Part shown: piece by piece, positions 5,281 to 10,420 of the stretch | How positions within the stretch are numbered: position 1 is the stretch's first letter | Layout of the letters: every line of letters begins with the position of its first letter | The notes under the pieces: model-generated | What the model saw: the letters and a program-made list of their open reading frames with translations, nothing else | Databases searched by the model: none | Told to the model about the DNA's origin: nothing | Program-made: the position numbers and the translations under genes | Origin: Vulcanimicrobiota bacterium | Lineage (GTDB): Bacteria; Vulcanimicrobiota; Vulcanimicrobiia; Vulcanimicrobiales; Vulcanimicrobiaceae | Reading direction: 5' to 3' | DNA length: 10,420 bases | Assembly: GCA_030040695.1 (NCBI GenBank) | Contig: JASHTE010000104.1 | Location: forward strand, 1-10,420

Positions 5281-6957
5281 TTAGGCAACTCCCACCGCCA
5301 CGCCGCATCGCCTTCGATCGGCGCATGCGCCAAGCTTTCCGGACTTCTCGCGCCAAGCCATCTGAAACGAGCCCATGTGAAAGTCGTACTCGACTTCCGA
5401 TTGCAATCGAATGCCGCGTGCTGTGAGCTCCTGTAGGGTCGCCTTCGAAAGACGAGACTCGATCGTGAGACTGTAATCCTCGCCGAGCGGCAGCATTCGC
5501 GGAGCCTCGACCGCGGAGAGAAAGTCCATCTTACGGTCGATGAGGTTTGCGAGAACCTGCGGCACCGTACAGAAGACGTTACCGGGAGTTCCGAGCGAGA
5601 AGACCGGCCGTCCGGCACGCAACGCAATGCTATTGCCGAGAGCAGAGCGCATCCGCACCCCCGGCGCAAGCCATGCGTCGATCGAAGAGCCCATGTTGCC
5701 GGTCGTCGCGTGCGAGCCTACCATGGGGACGCCGTCGACGACCTGCCCCGGGATACCGCCACTCTGCAGCGTGTTCATCATCTGCACCCAGTTTCCGTGC
5801 GCGTCGACAACCGCGAGCTCGCAGCTTCCCGACGGCTGCTTCTCCGGCGCCGCCTTCCCCAGCGGCAGACCCGCGGCCGCCATCTTCGCTTTGCCGGACG
5901 TGTTCTCGATATGTTTCGTTAGATCGACCTTCGGTTTGCTCTTCGCGACGAGGGCGGCGAGACGTGCGTGGAGAGAGGGATCGAGCAGCGTCTCGACGGG
6001 AACGGCGAAGAACGCCGGATCATTGATGAAGCCGCAAAGTTGCGATGCGAGGCGCAGCGCGTGCGCCATCGCCCAAACCGCGTCGCTCGAGTCGACCGGC
6101 GCATCTCCGCCGGGAATCCCCTCGAGAATGCCGAGCGTGAGCGCGCAAAAGATACCCTGTCGTTGCGGTAACGGAAGGTGCGCGATCTCGTATCCCTTGT
6201 GCTGGTAGCGCACGGGATCGCCCCAGCGCGGCGGCGTGGCCGTCATGTGCTCCTGCGTGATCGGCCAACCGAGCGCGTTCGCCTTCTCGATAAAGTGCTG
6301 CGCCCACAAGCCGGTAATGAAGTAGTCGGGCCCTTCTTTCGCAAGCGCCTTGAGCGTCTTCGCAAGCTCGGGGTTACGAAACCGGCTCCCAACGACCGGA
6401 AGGAAGCCGTCTTGCATGTAGAGTGCGCGGCTCTCCGGGAAATAGGTGATGAAATCGAATGCGAAGGCGTTCAGCATGTGCTCGAACGAGGAGACGGGGT
6501 GTCCTTCCTCGGCCCAATAGATTGCCTCCTCGACGAGCGCGTGCCACGGCGTGCTTCCGAATCGATCGTATATCATTTTGAGGCTCGGCATGAAGCCGGG
6601 GATCGCGGCGGAGGGCTGCATGTCGGCGCGTGAATAGCCGCTCGCAAGCGCCGGAACCGGCTTGAACGGCGGCAGATCGTGGGGAAGCGCGCCGCGTCCG
6701 TCGAGCGCGTAGAGGCGCTCGCTCGCGGCATCGTAGTAGAGAAACGTTACCGTCCCGGCGTGATTCGTCATGAACGGCTCGACCGTTGCTTGCACGATGC
6801 ATCCCGCGATCGCCGCGTCGACGGCGTTACCGCCGGCTTGAAGAATGCGTAGGATCGCGTTCGAGACGATGACGTTGTCGGTGCTCGCGACCGCCCGCTG
6901 CTCGTTGACGACCGACGTGACGCCGGGATCGCGAGTGAGCGCTGCGTCTTCGGACAA
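5281..6957 (-). CDS. Gamma-glutamyltransferase-family protein (Ntn hydrolase), first of a tandem pair
   Basis: This 558-residue GGT-like protein is clearly diverged from its downstream neighbour. GGT features are AVASTDNVIVSNAILRIL then QAGGNAVDAAIAG (22-52), YALDGRGALP (83-92) with Arg88 at the position of the glutamate-binding Arg, AIPGFMPSLKMIYDRFG (118-134), EEAIYWAEEGHPV (143-155), SLGTPGN (454-460) and DFLSAVEAPR (478-487). The self-cleavage block is GSCELAVVDAHGN (377-389). Ser378 falls where the catalytic Thr normally sits and Glu380 replaces the following His. The C-terminus (YDFHMGSFQMAWREKSGKLG, then ADRRRCG) matches a known GGT-like branch ending in HMGSFQ..W..DPRR, so it is complete and not frameshifted. 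It starts with TTG at 6957, the only usable start before the conserved region, with TAGG seven bases upstream overlapping the receptor stop. No signal peptide is seen, so a cytoplasmic location is inferred. It probably forms part of the same catabolic step as its neighbour. Confidence 0.88.
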   Translation of the reverse strand: MSEDAALTRDPGVTSVVNEQRAVASTDNVIVSNAILRILQAGGNAVDAAIAGCIVQATVEPFMTNHAGTVTFLYYDAASERLYALDGRGALPHDLPPFKPVPALASGYSRADMQPSAAIPGFMPSLKMIYDRFGSTPWHALVEEAIYWAEEGHPVSSFEHMLNAFAFDFITYFPESRALYMQDGFLPVVGSRFRNPELAKTLKALAKEGPDYFITGLWAQHFIEKANALGWPITQEHMTATPPRWGDPVRYQHKGYEIAHLPLPQRQGIFCALTLGILEGIPGGDAPVDSSDAVWAMAHALRLASQLCGFINDPAFFAVPVETLLDPSLHARLAALVAKSKPKVDLTKHIENTSGKAKMAAAGLPLGKAAPEKQPSGSCELAVVDAHGNWVQMMNTLQSGGIPGQVVDGVPMVGSHATTGNMGSSIDAWLAPGVRMRSALGNSIALRAGRPVFSLGTPGNVFCTVPQVLANLIDRKMDFLSAVEAPRMLPLGEDYSLTIESRLSKATLQELTARGIRLQSEVEYDFHMGSFQMAWREKSGKLGACADRRRCGVAVGVA

Positions 6958-6964
6958 TGACTCG

Positions 6965-6968
6965 CCTA
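6965..6968 (-). promoter_or_regulatory. Weak ribosome site supporting a TTG start
   Basis: TAGG on the minus strand is formed partly by the receptor's TAG stop codon. It sits seven bases before the TTG at 6957. The overlap suggests translation of the first GGT-like gene depends on ribosomes finishing the receptor. Confidence 0.4.
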
Positions 6969-9900
6969 CAGGTGGTAGCTGATCGTGAAATACATCTGGA
7001 TCGGATTCGTGAAGTACAGTGGGTAATAGGGATTCGCGCTGAAATACGTCGAGAGCGCGCCGTTTGCGGCCTTGTCGTTCGGGCTCGCGCCGTTATAGAA
7101 GTTGCTCACCCCGGTCATGCCGGAGAAATAGCTGTCGATACCGTACGTGCAGACGTGCGGGCCACCCGTGGTCCACGGCTCCTGCGTCCCTGCAAAACAA
7201 AGCGAGTACAGGTTGTTCACGTAGAGCTGTAGTTTGAGGTGTGGTGATAGGTCGTAAGAGAGCGCCGTGTTGAGGGTCAGTCCGTCGGGCTCCGTGTACT
7301 CTCCTTGCCCGTCAAAGCTTCCGGTTTCGTAGTTCGGAATCTCGAGAGCGTTCGTGCATGTCGTCACATCCGGATACTGTCCGCGTCCTGCGGAAACCGC
7401 CGATGGAATATCCTCTTGGTTCGTCGCACAACTCTTCGGATCGATGCCGAGCGACGTCAACGGCGCACCGTACGGGATCCCGCCGTCGTAGACGAGCGAA
7501 GGAGTGATGCTGAAACGGTCGTGCCGATAGTTGAGGATGAGCGACGCGACGCTCGGCGGCTGATACGACTCGAATCCATACGCCGGAACTCCGGGCGAGG
7601 CGGTCAGCGGCTCGTACCAGCCGTCGCGATTGAGCAGCGGCTGCGGGGCGCTGGAGTAATAAGGGTTGACCCACGAGCCCGGCGTCGAGCACGCCGTGCC
7701 GACTCCGCCCGTCATATAGCATGGCGATCCGCCGCCGGCTCTCGTGTACGTATTGTAATTCGAAATGGCGCCGTTGATTTGGTCGATGACGTTCACGCCG
7801 GTCGAGCCGAGATTCGTGTACTGGATCAGTGGATTCGTATACGTATAGCTCAGCAGCGCACTCCAGCCGTTTTGGCTGAAGTCTCCGTCGGCGAGCTGGA
7901 GCTCGACTCCCTTCATACGCTCGTTACCGTCGTTGACGACCTCGTCGAGCTCGGGGCTCCGGCTGATCAGCAGGAATTGCAGATCGTGCTCGACCTCCTT
8001 ATAGAACGGCGTTAGCTTGAGCGTGATATTCGTGCCGTTCAAGCGCTGCTCCCAAGACACGTCGACGTTCGTGGCGACCGTCGGCTGGATTCCGGTGAGC
8101 GGCGTAAAGCGTCCGAGTGCCAACAGGTCGTAGAACGATTCCGACGCTCCCGACGAACTCGCCCCGATCGGCTCGACGACGACGTTCGACTGGGGCGGCT
8201 CCGCATAGACCCCGTATTGCGCACGGATGACGGAGTTGCGGTTGAGTGTCCAGGTCGCTCCGACGCGGGGTTCCCAGACGCTCGAAGCGATTGACGAGGG
8301 ATACTCGTTCGTGAAGTATGCCGACCCGTTCTCGCCGTTCGGGTGAATGTATCCGGCCGGGCAGGTCAAGGTCGGCGTGAGGTACGGCGAGAGCGTCGCA
8401 GGGTCGTAGCACATGTCCTGGCGGATTTGCAGCGTCCAGAAATCGCTCGCGGCATTCTGATCGCTCGGGAGATTGTACTGAAAGCGGTCATACCGCGCTC
8501 CTGCATCGACGTCGATGTCATCGCTCGGCCGCCATTCGTCGGAAACCGAATACGATGAGTATATCGGCGTCGTCGAAATGGGATTCGTGTTTGCGAGCGG
8601 GTTCGTCACGATCCATTTGGCGCCGGCTGCGAGCGCCGCTCCGACCGCAGCGTACGGCGTCGGATTTTGGAACGTTCCGCACGTTGCTGCGACGCCCGAC
8701 ACGCAGCCTGTGATCGGGAAGCCTCCGTCGGTGACGACGTACGTCGACGCCGGAATGCACGGAGCGACGGTACCGAAATCAGAGTAGCAGTTTCCGTTTG
8801 CCACGAGGTTCGTCGTTTGAGACGAGAGGCCGAAGCCGCCTCCGAGCGATTCATTGACGTTCGAAGTGTTCTGAATGTTCTCGTACGACTCGGACGTGTC
8901 GACCGACTCGTTGACCGTCGCCTCGAAGAAGTGTGTGCTTCCGAACTGAGCACCGTACTGGATCTCGGCGCCGGCCGTATGACTGCGCTCGTCGAACGGC
9001 GTCGCGTCAACGGGCATGACCGCGTTGAAGAGCTCGGTGTCTTCGACTGGCGCAAAGCCGAGCCAGTCGGAGTAGAACGTGTAACCGAAAACACGCAGAT
9101 ACGCCGTCGATGCGAAGTTCTTCTCGTATTGCAGCTTGACGATCGTATCGTCGTTCGAAACGACGTCGTTTTGGTTCGCCGGAATATCGGAGTAGGGTGC
9201 ACGGTTCGTCGGCGAGTTCGGGTAGAGGTACGTCACAGGGGTCAATCCGGCGGCCGGCGTGCCGAACGTGACGCCCGAGGGATATCCCGGGTAGTCCGGC
9301 CACGTCGGAAGCGAGCCGTACGCGTTGATGAAGGTGCTCGCGCCGAGCGCGTCCACGGAATCCGGCGCGTACTGATTCATTGCCGAGTTGCTGTACAGAA
9401 GCTGGAGGTCGTCTCTGCCGTTGTCGTGCCGATGGGGGATCGCAAAATGAAAGTTCATCACCAATTCGCGGTCGGTGATGGTCGAATAAAACTGCGCGGT
9501 CGAGGACGTCGTAGCGAGACAGTCCGTCACCCCCTCCGAGTAGTTCGGCTCGGGAAGCGGTGCCAACCCTGCTGCGTACGGATTGACACCATACACGCAG
9601 TTCGGTGCGACGAGCGGAACCGTCGTCACACCGAGTATTGGATAGCGCAGGAGGAGATCGGAGTCGGGTTGACCTGCGCCGCTGAACTGATTGATGTACC
9701 GGAAGTCCTGATTCGATCCAAGGAAACCGACGTAGTACGAAAACGTTCGATCCGGGTCGGAACCGCCGACCTCGACCTTGAGCTGGTGGTAGAAGGCCGG
9801 CGCGCCGAGTCCGAACTCAACGTCGGCGTATCCGGGATACGTTCCGGTCTTGATGACTTGATTGACGAAGCCGCCGAGGCCCGTGGCCGCGGAGCCGGCC

Positions 9901-10420
9901 GGGCCTCCGCCCGTATAGACTTGCAGCTCTTGTGTTCCGAGAGTCGGCTCGGTACCCGCTTGATAGTTCTCCGTGTATCGATTGATGGGGACTCCGTCGT
10001 ACTCGAAGCCGGTCTGTTCGAAACTCGAGCCCCGAATGTAGACCGCTTGCAGCCATCCTTGCCCGCCGCCTGAGACGACACCGGGGACGACGGAGATCGC
10101 CGCATACGCCTGATTGAGGTCGCCGTTGCCGCCGACGTTGCGTTCGGTTTGCAGCGACGACGAGCTCACCGAGTAGACGTCGGAGACCGTTCCGGGTTTC
10201 ACGAGGTCACTTGCGGGGCGTGTCTGCGTCCTCGCGATGACGCTCAGCTCACGCTGCGTGGTGAGCTGCAGCGTGACGATGTTGTCGGCGAGCACCGAAA
10301 TGCCGGCGGATGATTCGGTGCCGTATCCTTCTTTACGCACGCTGACGGTATACGTGTCCGGCGCCAGGGCTGCGAACGTAAAAGCACCGTCTGCGGTCGT
10401 CGTCGTTCGCTCCGTCTGCG
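6966..10420 (-). CDS. TonB-dependent outer-membrane receptor with carboxypeptidase-regulatory-like domain, 5' partial
   Basis: The frame is open to the window edge, so the signal peptide and true start lie outside; a GTG at 10340 is internal. Residues below are counted from that GTG (1124 to the stop). The N-terminal part, including 26 codons upstream of the GTG (TTTTADGAFTFAALAPDTYT), is a carboxypeptidase-regulatory-like beta-sandwich reaching about residue 30. The plug follows at about 50-165: NQAYAAISVVPGV, VYIRGSSFEQTGFEYDGVPI (100-119) and VYTGGGPAGSAATGLGGFVN (141-160) are typical plug motifs. The rest is a long 22-stranded-type barrel rich in Tyr, Ser, Asn and Thr, with repeated extended-strand patterns up to YFTISYHL at the C-terminus. 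That terminal residue is Leu, not the usual aromatic. Fourteen cysteines fall in seven close pairs, probably in outer loops. It would bind a large or scarce ligand outside and pass it to the periplasm using TonB energy. As first visible gene of the operon it names the pathway as nutrient uptake, but not the ligand. Confidence 0.92.
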   Translation of the reverse strand, partial: QTERTTTTADGAFTFAALAPDTYTVSVRKEGYGTESSAGISVLADNIVTLQLTTQRELSVIARTQTRPASDLVKPGTVSDVYSVSSSSLQTERNVGGNGDLNQAYAAISVVPGVVSGGGQGWLQAVYIRGSSFEQTGFEYDGVPINRYTENYQAGTEPTLGTQELQVYTGGGPAGSAATGLGGFVNQVIKTGTYPGYADVEFGLGAPAFYHQLKVEVGGSDPDRTFSYYVGFLGSNQDFRYINQFSGAGQPDSDLLLRYPILGVTTVPLVAPNCVYGVNPYAAGLAPLPEPNYSEGVTDCLATTSSTAQFYSTITDRELVMNFHFAIPHRHDNGRDDLQLLYSNSAMNQYAPDSVDALGASTFINAYGSLPTWPDYPGYPSGVTFGTPAAGLTPVTYLYPNSPTNRAPYSDIPANQNDVVSNDDTIVKLQYEKNFASTAYLRVFGYTFYSDWLGFAPVEDTELFNAVMPVDATPFDERSHTAGAEIQYGAQFGSTHFFEATVNESVDTSESYENIQNTSNVNESLGGGFGLSSQTTNLVANGNCYSDFGTVAPCIPASTYVVTDGGFPITGCVSGVAATCGTFQNPTPYAAVGAALAAGAKWIVTNPLANTNPISTTPIYSSYSVSDEWRPSDDIDVDAGARYDRFQYNLPSDQNAASDFWTLQIRQDMCYDPATLSPYLTPTLTCPAGYIHPNGENGSAYFTNEYPSSIASSVWEPRVGATWTLNRNSVIRAQYGVYAEPPQSNVVVEPIGASSSGASESFYDLLALGRFTPLTGIQPTVATNVDVSWEQRLNGTNITLKLTPFYKEVEHDLQFLLISRSPELDEVVNDGNERMKGVELQLADGDFSQNGWSALLSYTYTNPLIQYTNLGSTGVNVIDQINGAISNYNTYTRAGGGSPCYMTGGVGTACSTPGSWVNPYYSSAPQPLLNRDGWYEPLTASPGVPAYGFESYQPPSVASLILNYRHDRFSITPSLVYDGGIPYGAPLTSLGIDPKSCATNQEDIPSAVSAGRGQYPDVTTCTNALEIPNYETGSFDGQGEYTEPDGLTLNTALSYDLSPHLKLQLYVNNLYSLCFAGTQEPWTTGGPHVCTYGIDSYFSGMTGVSNFYNGASPNDKAANGALSTYFSANPYYPLYFTNPIQMYFTISYHL

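Noticed and set aside
3962..5284. A 440-codon open frame on the plus strand opposite the second GGT-like gene
   Set aside because: It is an antisense shadow. The translation is Arg/Glu-rich low-complexity sequence with no recognisable domain, while the minus strand encodes a full GGT-family protein.
5281..5400. Possible frameshift at the C-terminus of the first GGT-like protein, because the tail (RRRCGVAVGVA) looked odd
   Set aside because: The sequence HMGSFQMAW...ADRRRCG matches the normal ending of a GGT-like branch (HMGSFQ..W..DPRR), and the stop falls at the expected length.
8667..10073. A 468-codon open frame on the plus strand opposite the receptor gene
   Set aside because: The translation is dominated by Arg, Val and Glu, as expected from reading the complement of GC-rich codons; the receptor frame holds the real plug and barrel motifs.
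10338..10340. GTG as the start of the receptor gene
   Set aside because: The frame continues upstream to the window edge and encodes the conserved front of the carboxypeptidase-regulatory-like domain, so this codon is an internal Val.
1..10420. Search for CRISPR repeats, IS ends, tRNA or rRNA genes and att sites
   Set aside because: I saw no regularly spaced direct repeats, transposase-like frames, cloverleaf sequences or rRNA-like conserved stretches on either strand.

Overview
The window looks like chromosome from a GC-rich (about 60% by eye) double-membraned bacterium. A TonB-dependent outer-membrane receptor requires an outer membrane. The receptor's style (an N-terminal carboxypeptidase-regulatory-like domain, a Ser/Asn/Thr/Tyr-rich barrel and a plug with GGGPAGSAATGLGGF) reminds me of Eremiobacterota (WPS-2) or Acidobacteriota. 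That placement is a recollection of family style, not a search result. I see no mobile element, phage gene, CRISPR array, tRNA or rRNA. Coding density is very high and no stretch over 300 bases lacks a gene.

Left end (1-965): two divergent genes of exported proteins. A small Trp/His-rich secreted protein runs leftward off the edge. A secreted RNase T2-family ribonuclease with both catalytic motifs runs rightward. An AT-rich spacer of about 80 bases between them probably holds both promoters.

Rest of the window (962-10420): five minus-strand genes packed as one apparent operon, read from right to left. They are a TonB-dependent receptor (5' end outside the window), two divergent gamma-glutamyltransferase (GGT)-family proteins in tandem, a GPH-type (MelB-like) MFS transporter and a second MFS transporter of sugar-porter/metabolite:H+ symporter type. 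The junctions are +8, +11, -4 and -14 bases. The operon's last gene meets the RNase T2 gene tail to tail, with stop codons sharing TTAA.

The inferred pathway is uptake of an amide- or gamma-glutamyl-linked compound across the outer membrane by the receptor, passage through the inner membrane by one or both MFS carriers, and hydrolysis by the two GGT-like enzymes. The enzymes show no signal peptide, so they probably act in the cytoplasm. At the position of the usual catalytic Thr, both GGT-like proteins appear to carry Ser, and the two differ strongly from each other. The substrate cannot be read from the sequence.
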